A DNA stretch of 64,000 nucleotides. Source: Erythrophleum ivorense. Lineage: Eukaryota > Streptophyta > Magnoliopsida > Fabales > Fabaceae. The stretch is from positions 992,001 to 1,056,000 of the forward strand of contig JAIUCV010000102.1 of the NCBI GenBank assembly GCA_026724425.1, read 5' to 3'. Made by a program: the position numbers and the translations under genes. The notes under the pieces are model-generated. The model was not told where the DNA came from, did no database searches, and worked only from the letters and a program-made list of their open reading frames with translations. How positions within the stretch are numbered: position 1 is the first letter of the stretch; each line of letters begins with the position of its first letter. Shown piece by piece: positions 37,140-48,510 of the stretch.

Positions 37140-39384
37140 TCAAACACCGGCCAAAAACGGCACACCGGTGATAGGGATCCAAGAATCTCCTTGTATAAAT
37201 CGGCTGACGGTGAACGGAGAAGCCTCATTCTCACCGTGAAGGAGGTGAAATCCCGGCCAGTTCACCCTTCTACTATCCCCCGCTCCAGCTCCGGTGTTCA
37301 TAAACTCGCCGTAATACAACGTAGACAGAGCGAAATCGCCTCTCCATTCTGTCCATCCTCTCGGGTCAATCAAACCATCAAGATCCGTCTTGAGAAACAC
37401 CGTACGAGCGTACTTCTTCCACGGCCGCCCCAAGTAGCTCTTAAACCGGCCTTTAACCGCCTCGAATTCTGGTGCCGCCCGGACACGCGAGTGTTGGATC
37501 GAAATGCCTATATATTCAAATATCATATCATCGACGTCATCAGAAACCGGTTAACACTAACCATAATTATAATATTACTATCGATAATAGGAGCGTTCAA
37601 ACCCGGTTCAGCCTAAGATTTGTGGTTTTATACGGTTTTGTCTTTGATTTGAACTTTTTCTGTATCAAATTGGTTATGGTTAATTGGTTATTGAACACGT
37701 TAAATTGGTAACACAAAATATTTATGACCTGTATTTTCATGTGGGTCATCTCTTCCTTGAGCTGTGATCATATTGCCTTGGTGATCCATAGGCCGTCTCA
37801 CAAATATATCGCAGTTCTGGAAAACAGCAGCCGCGTCTCCAAATATGAAATCAATCGTACCTATCCAAAAAATTTCCACCAATATTTAGTCATACATGTA
37901 TGATCGATCAGTCATGACTAATTTCGTTAACAAATTAAACTTGAGTTAAAATATATATATATATAATACCATAAATATGGCAATCGCGGTAGAATTGACG
38001 GAGCGAGTGCGTGAAAAGAGTGTCTTGATATCCTTTGAAACTACATCGATAGAATATAGACAAATCCGAGTTTACTCTCAGTGCCACGGCTTGATGTTTT
38101 TGTGGTCCAGCCGTGTTCTCGAACGTCATGTCCCGTGCCCAAAATCCATCTCCGGATACACCTACATATATATACCGACAAATTAATTAATATCAACATG
38201 CAGAAATATGTTATGTGAATCATATGATATATGAAGGTTAATTAAATGTTTGTTTATATTATTACCAAACGTGGCAGATCCATAAGTCGTGGAACCATCT
38301 GGGACATTTCGATTATTGGTAATGATTGTACGGTCCATACCATCACCGACTAGCATGATATTCTTCATGTCTCTATCTATTTCGATTTTCTCGTTATAAA
38401 CACCCGCTTTTATGTAGATTATCACTCTATGCGACCTGCTTTTACCCATTCTTGAAACGTCCGCTAATGCCTCCTTCACCGACCGATGAGTCGCCGAACC
38501 GTCCTTAGCCACCACGAAATCCGCCCTTGACCTTGCCGGGTTCCATGACACTAACATTCCTCCGCTCTGGTTTGGTCTCACTGGTACATTGTATGGTCTC
38601 GCTGGTCTATGGTATGGTCTCGTCGGTCCATGGTGTGGTCTCGCTGGTCCATGCATCCCTACTCAATATAAATAGAGATTTTATAGCAAATATATCGTGA
38701 TTTTAAAACAAACGCACTAATATGTAATACAATGGAAATCGATGGCATGCCTATATTTACAACTATATTGTTTTTTTAATTAATCTATCTATTTGACTTA
38801 ATTTAGGTGATGATGCAGCGACCGACACTTATACAAACTACCAAGTTACGTGTGATGTCATTTTTACCGTACTTTCATTTTATTTAAATATCTGTATACA
38901 CGATTGCATGCGTATATATGTTCTTACTCTTTTTTATGTGACCTCTAGATTTTTTGTAGAAAGCCAAAGCTTCGCGGAGCACGAACGTGACGTTACTATG
39001 GACCAAGGTCTCGTCATGACCTTGACGTGACTCATCCAAACCATCTAAACAAGTGTGGTGGTTAGCAAGCACGCCGCTTAGCCACGTTCTAACATCTTCA
39101 ACGGTAAAATTCTCATGAGTCACGACCAGTGTCGATAGTCTAGCTTCACTCTCATCGTAGAGCTTCTCACAGTCACTTAACCCCATATTATAAAAACCGC
39201 TAGCAACTTCCTTTGTTGCCTCAACCGTTGCCACTGACCCAAACCTAGTTCTGGCTTCAGCCACTGCAGCTTGAGCCGTCTCGAGCACACTTAGTTCAGC
39301 TGTGTTTGACGCGGATATGACGGTAGCAGTGACTAGAAAGAACAGGATAGTGAAGAAGTCGGTGGTTTTAACAAACGTGAACAT
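37140..39384 (-). CDS. Pectinesterase with N-terminal inhibitor domain (type I PME)
   Basis: Five minus-strand exons (39384-38943, 38658-38266, 38161-37970, 37860-37729, 37507-37140) give 508 residues. A signal peptide (about residues 1-26) is followed by a PMEI-type pro-domain with four Cys-containing helices (GLSDCEKLYDESEARL, HTCLDGL). Residues about 149-176 form an unusual repeated linker of four seven-residue xPxRPxx units. The catalytic domain has the PME motifs AGVYNEKIEI, QAVALR, QDTLFTHS, the catalytic DFIFGDAA and LGRPWK. The enzyme demethylesterifies homogalacturonan in the cell wall. It corresponds by position to At3g60730. No clear RRLL-type processing site is seen between the domains; the basic repeat may take its place. 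Confidence 0.93.
38568..38652. repeat. 21-bp coding repeat in pectinesterase linker
   Basis: About four tandem 21-bp units, each containing TGGTCTC(G/A)(C/T)(T/C)GGT on the plus strand, encode xPxRPxx heptads on the minus strand (GPARPHH, GPTRPYH, RPARPYN, VPVRPNQ). Confidence 0.8.
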
Positions 39385-40500
39385 TTTTAGTAAAATTTAA
39401 GAGGATCGTTGTTGTGTTCTAGTGATTTTCTTGAAGTGTGCTTTAAAATTATTGCTGTTGTGTATTTAATAGTAAACGAGGAATCGAAATTGTCGTAAAA
39501 CATAGATGAAGATGGTGGCGAGGAATCTAACACATGGAGAAAGATATAAGGCACGTGTGAGACTATGTGTAAGCTTTTGTTTCTATGATGATTGATGGCC
39601 ATGCATGACTAATTACGTTTTACATATTTCAGGTTGTAAATTAATGCGACGCCGTATCAAGATGGACGTATACGGTGTATATGTAGAGTAAAAGTACCAA
39701 TTTGGCAATTTTCTCTTTCTTAAGTTTATATATTAATTAAGAGATTAATAGATTAAAACGAAACTCCTTTTGATTTATAGTAAGAAAACTTTTTGAGAGA
39801 AATCATAATCTCATTATTACAGTAGATATGATTGCTTATCCTTCTTTGCCCACCACATTAGAATCTTTAAAAATTTGATAATAATAATAATCTACCAATA
39901 ATACAATGGATCTCACAAAAATATTTAATCTACTCTCATCAAACTTGATCGCTGATAGGAAGCCTAGTAGGCCGGAGCTCAGCCCATAAGTCAATGGTCC
40001 AACGATAACCGGATACACCCGGATCCATGAGAGCCGGATACACCCGGATCGTATTAACACGAACCACAGGTTGAATAAATCCTTTTTTGTTCGGCAGAAC
40101 CTTTAAAGTCTAAAGATACTCAAATCGAATCACGTTGTTCTTCGAAATTATAATATATAGTTTACGATCTAAGTATGAGTATCGAATAACTGCGCCTGCT
40201 AAGGAAAGTAGGTGTAAGCCTACCTATAACTATTTAATGGAATAAAGTTATCATCTTTTAAGGCAGACAATATGGGTCACTATTCAAATATTTAACTACA
40301 GTATACATCAAAGCTAAATCGTATATTATAAGTCATTTCGAGTTTGCCTTTTGATAAACCAAAAATAATCGGTAACGGATGTGTTTCTACAAAATAAGAG
40401 ATAACTCAAACAAAACAAAACAAAAAATAGGTCCCTAGAATCTTTTTTTTTTACATCGAGGTCCCTAGAATCTTTTACCCCGAATCATGTCTTCTTTATA
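39385..40500. other. Pectinesterase promoter and PDLP8 3' flank
   Basis: Non-coding. Contains a 17-nt direct repeat (CCGGATACACCCGGATC at 40009-40025 and 40034-40050). In the PDLP8 3' flank, a GGTCCCTAGAATCTTT motif appears twice, near 40430 and 40460, separated by a poly(T). No gene is seen. Confidence 0.5.
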
Positions 40501-42105
40501 TCAATCTGCAAATCAGCATAATGAAATATAAAATTATGTTAATTCTTAAAGACTCGATTAAATTTAAATCTTAATAAAATGGGTGATTAATTTTATCGTG
40601 TGAATATACTTACGCATGGAGTTTCTGCAGAGGGAGAGGAGAACAACGAGAATTGCGAATCCAGCAATGACTCCTACGATGATCGCAATTGATTTCCCCA
40701 CGTGATCTCCGTTAGTTGGATCTTAATCACGAAAGTAAGATTAAATTTAGAAAGATCTTATAGTATGTGACAAATCACAAGACCATAGTATCAAGCTAAG
40801 AATTAGAACTTCTAAGATATAGTGACTTTTGGACTTTGATATTGATCAAGCTATAAAGAATAATATAATGTTTTAAAAAGTTGGAATTGGGGGACATGGG
40901 TGGCTATGCCTACAAAGAAAAGAATACTATATTACGATAACTATATACGCAAATAACATTCTCTTTTTGACCAATGATATTAGAATTATGATACTCGAAT
41001 TTTCCAACGAATAATTCAAAAGATTAGGTCTATTATATTCAATACTTAACGGTGTCTTTGCAGGAAAAAGAAGAAAGAAAGAGATTGAAAGTGAAATAAT
41101 TATGATTTCTTCAGCTTTCTCGTGACTACCAAGAAGCACCTAAACTCGTGATTTTCTCAAATTATAAGCAGCGGAAATTTTAAATTAGGTCGAAACTCAC
41201 ACCTTTCTATTGAAACGGTCACAATTGTACAATTATTATGGCACCAAACATTATTTACGAAGATAAATTAACTAAGTTAAGTGTAACGTTCTTAGAGCAA
41301 TAATCAGTAGATGAAATGAAGATTTAGGTTCTGACCCAAAAAAAAAAAAGAAATGAAGATTTAGATTTATGGACCGACCTGAAGAGAAGTCGTAGTAGCC
41401 AGAACCCCAATAACGAGCATAGCACTGAGCCAAGAAAACTTCAGCTGCAACCGCCGAGCCACAAAGATTTTTTAATTTTCCGACAGACTCCGCTAGACAA
41501 GCCGTGCAGTCACTAGGACTTAAGTCACCAACACACTGCGCATAGCCTTCGACTAAACCGGACCGGCTAACTTTGTAACCGAGTTGAGTCGACTCAAGAT
41601 CCGACAACACATCGTCTCTCCGTTTAAAGAAATCATAGTCATTCTCAACGCCCTTGGAACTACACTTCTTGTACCTAAGACTCGTGTCTGGTTTCCCGAG
41701 AAAGTCGTTGGTCTCGTAACGTAAGAAGCAACCTTCGAGCTGGAGTGAAGCACCGTAAGAGTAAGGACAAAGCAGAGTGATTTGATCGACTGAGTTTTGG
41801 ATACATTTTGTGCAGTCTGATAATCGGAGGTCGTCACGGCATTGATACAGGCCGAAGACGGCGGTGGATGAGGAGGAGGATGAGTCGTTGCCGACGGCGA
41901 AGCTATTGAAGGAGGCGTCGGAGGATGAAGTGACGACGGAGGAGAGGAAAGTGTCGCGGTTTGATTCGAAAGGAGTGTTTGGTGTGTATTTTTCCGGTGA
42001 ACATCCACCGTAGATGAAGATGTGAGATTCTGATGAAGATCTTGAGGAGGAGGATGAGTGGAAGAAGAGGAAGAAGGAGAGAGAGAAGAGAAAGAGTCTT
42101 CTCAT
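40501..42105 (-). CDS. PDLP8: Plasmodesmata-located protein (PDLP8-like), two DUF26 domains
   Basis: Three exons (42105-41379, 40721-40614, 40505-40501) give 279 residues; the last exon supplies only two bases of the final His codon and the stop. The protein has a signal peptide, two cysteine-rich DUF26/Gnk2 domains with the C-x8-C-x2-C motif (YQCRDDLRLSDCTKC and AQCVGDLSPSDCTACL), a juxtamembrane Asp/Asn segment, and one transmembrane helix (about SIAIIVGVIAGFAILVVLLS). It ends in a very short cytosolic tail, CRNSMH. No kinase domain follows, which separates PDLPs from CRK receptor kinases. PDLPs sit at plasmodesmata and limit cell-to-cell movement by promoting callose. The position matches At3g60720. 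Confidence 0.9.
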
Positions 42106-43385
42106 ATTTTTTGATTTTTTTGGTGTTCTTTGGGATTATTTTTCAAATGGTTTTTGTTTTTAATTTTATCATATTTTCATAGTGTTTTATTTAAAACAAA
42201 AACAATTTGGAAAGTGATTAAGTTCATTTATGTGTGGTCGGTCCAGGAGATATGTCTGGATATATCTATAACGAATTTTGCAGAGCTAGATATATAAGCT
42301 TAAAAACTCGATGAACTTTTTTCCTAATCTAAATTATGACTTGGCATACAAACATTCACTTGAAACGGAATCAATACCAAAAACTCGACAAATTGGATGA
42401 TAAAATTGGTTTGTTATTTGAATAGAAGATTTGGTTTTGGTTCGTAACAAGTAAAAGATGTAGAGATAATTAAAGAAGATTTGGTTTTGGGAGCTATTTT
42501 TTAGACTTCTTTTGTGCAAAGAGGGTCCCATTTTAATCATGTCCTTTTGATTAGTATATGTTCGCTAGATCGATTCCATCACACTTATTCTCCTCAAGGT
42601 AGTGGAGAATTTTAACTTTTTAGCCCAATTTCTATGCTATGACAAATCCATAAAACTATGTAATTAGGATTTTTTAGCAAGTAGATATTCATATAAATAT
42701 GTGTTAAAAAAACATCAATGCGATGTAACTTTGAGAGCTGTCATTTTCATTATTTTCCAATTTTTGAGGTCCTAATATTATAAATTCATGAAGGTATTAC
42801 CGTACATAGTCTAGAGGTTAGATATACCTTGTAAAAGCTTGAAAATCCATAAACTTAGCACTAGGGGTGGCTTATTGTATCAATGATTTGGAGTTTTAAG
42901 AGGGTTTGGAAAATCTCACCTCATAAGGTGGTATTTGGATTCTTTTGTTTTTAACTAGAAAATCTCTCACAAATCCCTCAAAACAGTTTTTATTAGTGAA
43001 ATCCTAATTTTCCAATAAGAGGAGATTTTAAGGAATTTGTACAAATGATTAGTTCAATAACCTTCGATTGTTAGTGATTTTTATAAATACTAGATCCAAT
43101 AATAGGTGATTTGGAAAAAAAACAAATCCTCTTAAATCATCAATCCAATGATTAACATTTTAGATCCAAATCTAGAAAAATCAAAGTAATAACTTATCGT
43201 CAATTATATACAATGATAACATTTAAAAGATTGTAAGTTAAAGGAGAAATCCACATAAAATCAAATATCAAACACAGCTTTAGTCGATGGTGCGAGATGT
43301 TTTGTATAACCTGCTATGCAGTGTTCAAAATAAATTATACAATAGAAAAAGAAGGTTCAATCTTCATATAAAACTAAATAAGAAA
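42106..43385. other. AT-rich intergenic DNA
   Basis: PDLP8 promoter and unassigned DNA. The stretch 42860-43260 has internal repetition of AAATC/GATTTGGA-like motifs and may be an old MITE, but I could not fix terminal repeats. No gene is seen. Confidence 0.4.
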
Positions 43386-44084
43386 CTAATGGTCATCATA
43401 ATGGCAAGTAGGGTTTCCAACCGAAGTTGCAATAATCTTCTGAGAATTCGAATCAAATTGAAATTTGGCTTCATCACAAGTATAGCTCATTGTTCCTGTC
43501 GTATTTTTTCTGCAATCTGAAAGAAGCAACCGCGATCCGAAACGCATTTCACTTCTCTCCTTAATATCATTCATAATACTTTTTTCAATTGCACCGATAA
43601 TATCTCCCTCGCTGATAATTCCTGAAACCCTAAGCAACTGAGCCCAATCGGGTTGGAGATTGTTATAACTGATCAACCAAAAGAATTGTTGTTTTTAGTT
43701 TCAATAAGGAAACAATTAGGTTAAATAAATATTTTAGGAACAAAAAATAGAGTAAATATTATAACCTTTTTACGGATGAAGTAGCAATGGTAATATTTTT
43801 GTAAAGTAAAGAAGCTTGAAAGTCTCCTTGGAGACATATATAGGTACCAGGAAGATCTTATGGGACTCTAATTGATAAATTCCATTCTGTGTTGTTAAAT
43901 CGAGTTTCAGTTATATTAAATACCGTAAAATTCATCAAAGATATATTGTAATATTTGGTACATAAATCTTTTGAGGTTCCGATGCGGGAGAGAAAATATA
44001 TAGTATGCTCCAGAAGAAAGCCAATACGAGCATGCAAAATACAAGTGTTCCTATTAAATCGGTAACTGTTTCTTTGTGTTCCAT
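43386..44084 (-). pseudogene. LEA2/NDR1-like membrane protein gene, broken in exon 1
   Basis: A start at 44084 gives MEHKETVTDLIGTLVFCMLV…, with a membrane helix of about 20 residues, then IYVPNITIYL and a stop. A second frame, offset by two bases near 43948-43955, carries on as SLMNFTVFNITETRFNNTEW…LSIRVP, which looks like the beta-sandwich of LEA_2/NDR1-HIN1-like proteins. A TAA interrupts it directly before DLPGTYICLQGDFQAS. A GT-AG intron (about 43771 to 43676) then leads to an open second exon ending in GNPTCHYDDH. One 2-bp shift and one stop codon therefore separate it from a full gene. The gene could be a recent pseudogene; sequencing error is possible but would need two errors. Exact family assignment is uncertain. 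Confidence 0.6.
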
Positions 44085-45625
44085 TTTGTGTCGTTGACCG
44101 AGGAGATTGAGAGAAAGTGAAAAAGCGGTATTGGAAGAAGATGAGAATTTGTTAAAAAAAGTGTGTCATAAAACGTGTTTATATATACAACATATTTAGA
44201 TACACCACTTAATTAGCTTCTTTCATAAGATTTTGATAAATAATCTAGATACTTTTTATTTTGTACTAATTTTTCTTCAGTCTAATAAATTATCCTTTGA
44301 AGTTTTAACGTGTAATATTAAATTAAAAATCTATCAGACTTACATCAAATTTGATCACTAAAAGTAAAAATACTTCAACATATGAAATGCAATAGTAATA
44401 AAATATAATTTAGGTCTTTTTAATTAACTCACAAAGTTTTTCATTCTATACTTTCAAAGGGATTTAACTAAATGTAGATCCTATATTATTATGGTATGTC
44501 ATTTATTTTTTATAGATATATGAGGACATCAATATGGAGTATATATATATGTTTTATTTATTTAAATGTTTACTTATATTCATCAATTCTCTTATTTTAT
44601 AGTTTTATAGAAATTGAACACACGTGTACCATAAATAATAAAAAGTGGATATCTCTTACATTTTTTGTATTTAGATTGTAGTATGATAAATTTGATGATA
44701 ACCTTCTTTAACAAAAAACATTTGACTATTCAATTTTAAAAATTAAAGATAAAAGATGTTTTAGTATATATTACTCTACATACTACAAGTCATTCGTTCT
44801 TATTCCTATTTTTCTATTCATTTTCATTATTTTCCTCTTATTTATTTATTTTTTCTTTTTAATGATCATGAGTTATACAACTGATGAAGCATATGCGGTC
44901 CCAAAAAAAAAAACTGAGAAGCATATATGGGCTGGCCCGTTTCAAAATCAGATTACTAGGAAAGACATTGAAGTATATACGATGTTCAAGGGAGATAAGC
45001 ATATTGGGCTATTGAGTTGTAAACGAGACAGAGCCCATATTTTGATGGCTTTAGTCACTGTTATTTTTCATCTGCTCACTAGGTGATTTCAAGCTCTTTT
45101 TTTAAATCCAACCTTATTTTAATTAACACAATTAGCACAGAAATTATTTTCTCTTACCCATAAAAAAATTACACAAATGCAAATTACTTGGACTAATATT
45201 CCAGTGAGAGACAACAATAAAAGGACTAGCCGGTTAAGAGGTCGTAGGTCTAACCTTGTGTTCTCAAGTTGGTATCTGCCTTTGGAGAAGATCAACCATT
45301 GATTGTAACAGCCACTACTTATCCACATAAATTTTCAACTCATTAGAAACTGGACCAATCTATGAATCAACTTGGCACTTCAAGAACCAATCTAACCGCA
45401 GAGGAAATATGAATGATCCCACTAAACTGGACTATAATATAATCAAATCTTAAAGAAAACCTACGCTATGGCCCACACGTGACTATTCTGCTTTACCCAA
45501 CTCGATTAGTCTGTTGTTCGCTATAGACACGTAAGAACATATGAAGGTGCAAATTTCAAAAGTGTTTTTTCTATAATGTTTTTTTCTTGGCTTGCCATGA
45601 ATAATTACAATTGATTCTCCACTTT
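44085..45625. other. AT-rich intergenic DNA
   Basis: No gene recognised. An open frame at 44862-45086 has no domain, start context or splice support. Poly(A) and TA-rich tracts dominate 44200-44900. Confidence 0.4.
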
Positions 45626-45638
45626 AAAAACAATCGCT

Positions 45639-46066
45639 TCTCTGTTCGATGGGTTTGGTTGGGGTCTTCTTCCTGTGTTGCCGAGTTCAGTTTAGATCAA
45701 CTGTCGGCTTCTTTGTTCGTGAAGACTTGCTGTTTCTGGGTGGTTCTTCTGTCAGTGATTTTGGACGGCTGTAGGAGTTCTACAAGTGTGCTGTATCTTC
45801 TGTTGAGACTAGGTTTCTTTTGGTCTTTGCCTTTTCCTGTCTTTCTATCCCTTCTTAGCAGTTGTTTTTCTTTGGGTGTATCCCCTTGTGTTTCCCTTTT
45901 CGGTGGGGTTTTGCTTCCGGGGTTTGTACCTTTCTTCCCTCGGCTTTGTTTCCGGGGCTTTATCCGTCTGCCGCCGGCTTATGTGTCTAATCTTTTGTAG
46001 TTTGGATGGTGTGTAACACCTTGTATCTTTCTCTATCTAATAAAATTCTAGACGGAAAAAAAAAAA
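45639..46066 (+). mobile_element. 5'-truncated LINE (non-LTR retrotransposon) 3' end
   Basis: The insert is about 430 bp and ends in a 3' UTR-like segment (…TCTAATAAAATTCTAGACGG) followed by a poly(A) run. It is flanked by a 13-bp target-site duplication, AAAAACAATCGCT at 45626-45638 and 46067-46079; the A part may be extended by the poly(A). This is the structure of target-primed reverse transcription with 5' truncation. A residual open frame (45611-46000) runs through it but is rich in Phe, Leu and Ser and lacks reverse-transcriptase motifs, so only the 3' terminal part is present. Origin as a processed pseudogene of an unrelated transcript cannot be excluded. Confidence 0.7.
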
Positions 46067-46079
46067 AAAAACAATCGCT

Positions 46080-46598
46080 ATGTACTGTGTATAGATAGAT
46101 ATCGAAAGGGACTCTAATGGCGACGAATACTTCAGTGGTAGAACATCTCCTTTTGGCAGTATTTTCCCCAGCCATATATATGATTATTATTTCCCAAATT
46201 AGTGGGATTAGCAAAAAAATCAATAATGAATCATTGTGATTGATAGCACAATCTTGCGTAGGTCCAAAGATGAACAGAATCGTGTTAAACTTTTTCTATG
46301 GGTTTTTATCATTTTCATAATTCACCTTAAAAATCAATATCTTATTCATAAAATCGTAATCAAAGTCCTACCAAAAGCACTCATGCATTTACCATTTTAC
46401 ACCAAAAGGAAAATCTCTAGTATATACATGATCTGATCGTCTTAATTTAAATCTAAAAGTAAAAATCACTCACTTTGACATATACGCATATCTAACAAAA
46501 GGGTAAAAGGAGTGTCAAAAGTGACTGAAAAGGTAACAACAGATAGTAAAAAGAGCTAAAAAAAAAAAAACATTTTTCATCATCATCAATCGTCGTCG
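46080..46598. other. SAUR 3' flank
   Basis: AT-rich non-coding DNA between the LINE insertion and the SAUR gene. No feature is seen. Confidence 0.4.
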
Positions 46599-47117
46599 TT
46601 ATTGCCGGCTCCGGCTACGGCTCCAGGGAAGTTTACCGAAACCCGATCCAGATTCAATTCGGGTCTGGACCCTTTTAAAATCCGAATAAGGACAAGGGAT
46701 AGTGATTCCACCTTCTTGACAAAACCCAAACTCTTCTTCTGCCTCTCTCAGAAGCTCACCGAACAGAGGATGGTTAAAGTAAACGATGGGCACCAAAACT
46801 CTGTGAAAGTCTCCGTCTTTTTTACCGACGTAAACCGCCGAGTGACCTTTCGGAACCGGGTTGGGTTTTTCTCGGATCGGATCCTGCCCAATTGGTTTGT
46901 ATCCGGAACTTGATCTTTTAGACCCGAGAAATCTGGCGCCGTGTGATGTGAGACTCCGACCCCAACTTATGAGTTTTGTGATGGCTCTCGTTTTACAAAC
47001 CGGTCGGGTCGGGCTTAAACGGGTGTATCTCGAACGGCGGATGCGGGTTTTCCGAAGGATCCATCTTGAGATTAGTTGAATCGGTCTTCTAATTTTGATT
47101 CCTCTTAACCTCCTCAT
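46599..47117 (-). CDS. SAUR59: SAUR-like auxin-responsive protein (SAUR59-like)
   Basis: A single intronless exon of 172 residues. The N-terminal half is very basic (MRRLRGIKIRRPIQLISRW…). The SAUR domain follows: VPKGHSAVYVGKKDGDFHRV, LVPIVYFNHPLFGELLREA and EEEFGFCQEGGITIPCPYSD, with a Ser/Arg-rich tail. SAURs are short-lived proteins that bind and inhibit PP2C.D phosphatases, which activates plasma-membrane proton pumps in auxin-driven growth. Lack of introns is normal for the family. A TATA box lies about 320 bp upstream, giving a 5' UTR of roughly 290 nt. The position matches At3g60690. Confidence 0.94.
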   Translation of the reverse strand: MRRLRGIKIRRPIQLISRWILRKTRIRRSRYTRLSPTRPVCKTRAITKLISWGRSLTSHGARFLGSKRSSSGYKPIGQDPIREKPNPVPKGHSAVYVGKKDGDFHRVLVPIVYFNHPLFGELLREAEEEFGFCQEGGITIPCPYSDFKRVQTRIESGSGFGKLPWSRSRSRQ

Positions 47118-47437
47118 CGTTTAAAAACGGAACAGAGCTAGTTTCAGACCGGAGACAAATCTACACCGGTTAAGACAAGACGAAGAAAGAAAGAAGAGAT
47201 TATCGAAAATTGTAAGACGCCGCAAGATTAAAACGAGACCCTTTACTCTGTTTTTTTCTCCGTTTACAGAGCAAAAAGACTAACTTTTGGAGTTTCAAAG
47301 CTCTGGCTTTTGAATTCGTTTGTGTTATCGGTTTATAAGAACGGCGGAGATGTGTAAACGGAAAGAGAAAGATAGATTTCGAGGACTCTGTGGCTGTCTA
47401 AACGCCAAAGAGGAAGGGCCAAGTAAGATGTAGAGAG

Positions 47438-47447
47438 CCTTATATAG
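47438..47447 (-). promoter_or_regulatory. TATA box of the SAUR gene
   Basis: The minus strand reads CTATATAAGG here, followed downstream by CTCTCTACATC. It is the best TATA box upstream of the SAUR start and implies transcription from about 47410. Confidence 0.6.
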
Positions 47448-48418
47448 AGAAGAAGCAGCCAAGAAAGATGATGGTTTTTGAAGGAGGACTGAGTCAGATC
47501 TATTGACGGTTGGATGAGGAGAAAGCATCTCAACCGTTGGATTAGATTTTGAGGAAAAACCTGACAATTTGCTTTTCTCACCTAAACAATTCTTCATTAA
47601 ATCCACACTTTAATTTAGCATTAACCACAGTTTCTTAAGCATTCACCTCTACTTTCAATTTCTTTTCGTAATGTTAAGCTTGCGAATTAAATCTTATAAA
47701 CTAATTGTAATGTAAATGCAGAGAAGAGGATGAGGCACCGGAGGCTCAACCACTGTTACATACATATGTTGTTTGATGACCAATTATGATGCAACCACAC
47801 GTGTGATATCAACGTGGCAAACTTTTTTCTTGTCCCGATCAGGTAACACTCCACAAGAGATCAAACCGCATCTCCTGTATATTGTCATTGATCAGTTTAG
47901 CTGCACGTTATGTTGGCAACATGGTTTAAAACAAAGTTGTGTACGGTGTGTCCTTTAGATGTATCCCTATAGTTTTATTCACATGGAGACAAGAAAATGC
48001 CAGAAAAGATAACAGATGGCAGATCTGAGTTTGGGCTCTAACTTTTGTTTTTGCCAACTTAAAACCAGTTTGTATTAATCTAACCAGAAACAAGTTTTTG
48101 GACTATTTAATTATATAATATGATTGTCCCTACTCACTAGTCCTCAGACTAAAAGACGATTATCGTTACTAGCAGAGTAGGTATTTCATATTTCTGATGA
48201 TGATGAGATAGATGATGCCAACAAATATTTAACTTATTTTCAATAATCAACTGCTGTTAGCCTATTGCTCTACTCACTAATCCTTTTTTAGCAGGCTAAT
48301 ACTGTAATACATACACATAAATATTTTTTTTTGATAAAGAAACACATAAATAAATATATATACATATATATTGTTTACTTATAAAATTCGAAAGTAACGT
48401 GTCCTTTACCGAATAGAA
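47448..48418. other. Gene-free AT-rich DNA upstream of SAUR
   Basis: Contains the upstream SAUR promoter; a CACACGTGTG E/G-box lies near 47796-47806. No gene is seen. Confidence 0.4.
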
Positions 48419-48510
48419 CTAGTGTATGACCCGCACAGCAGTGCAGTGCGAGATTATGTTTTTGTTTTTTTGTTTTTTTTTTTCTTTTTTATAACATGTT
48501 TTAATTTTAG
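48419..48510 (-). mobile_element. Helitron-like 3' terminus, copy 1
   Basis: On the minus strand the sequence runs through an A-rich tract into a hairpin (…GCACTGCACTGCTGTGCGGG) and ends TCATACACTAG at 48419, followed by T. A short GC-rich hairpin about 10 nt before a terminal CTAG is the signature of Helitron 3' ends. The left arm of this hairpin has one mismatch. The element would extend to higher coordinates; its 5' end was not found. Confidence 0.6.

Noticed and set aside
38568..38652. CRISPR-like tandem repeat
   Set aside because: The units are contiguous 21-bp coding repeats in a plant gene with no spacers.
42860..43260. Possible MITE with repeated AAATC motifs
   Set aside because: Terminal inverted repeats and target duplication could not be defined by eye.
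44862..45086. 74-codon open frame
   Set aside because: No recognisable domain, no promoter or splice context, in AT-rich DNA; chance is sufficient.
45611..46000. 129-codon open frame upstream of the poly(A) tract
   Set aside because: It starts outside the retro-insertion and runs into it, with low-complexity Phe/Leu/Ser composition and no domain; explained by the LINE 3' fragment.
47325..47606. 93-codon minus-strand frame upstream of SAUR
   Set aside because: It overlaps the TATA box and predicted 5' UTR of the SAUR gene and has no family match; not a separate gene.
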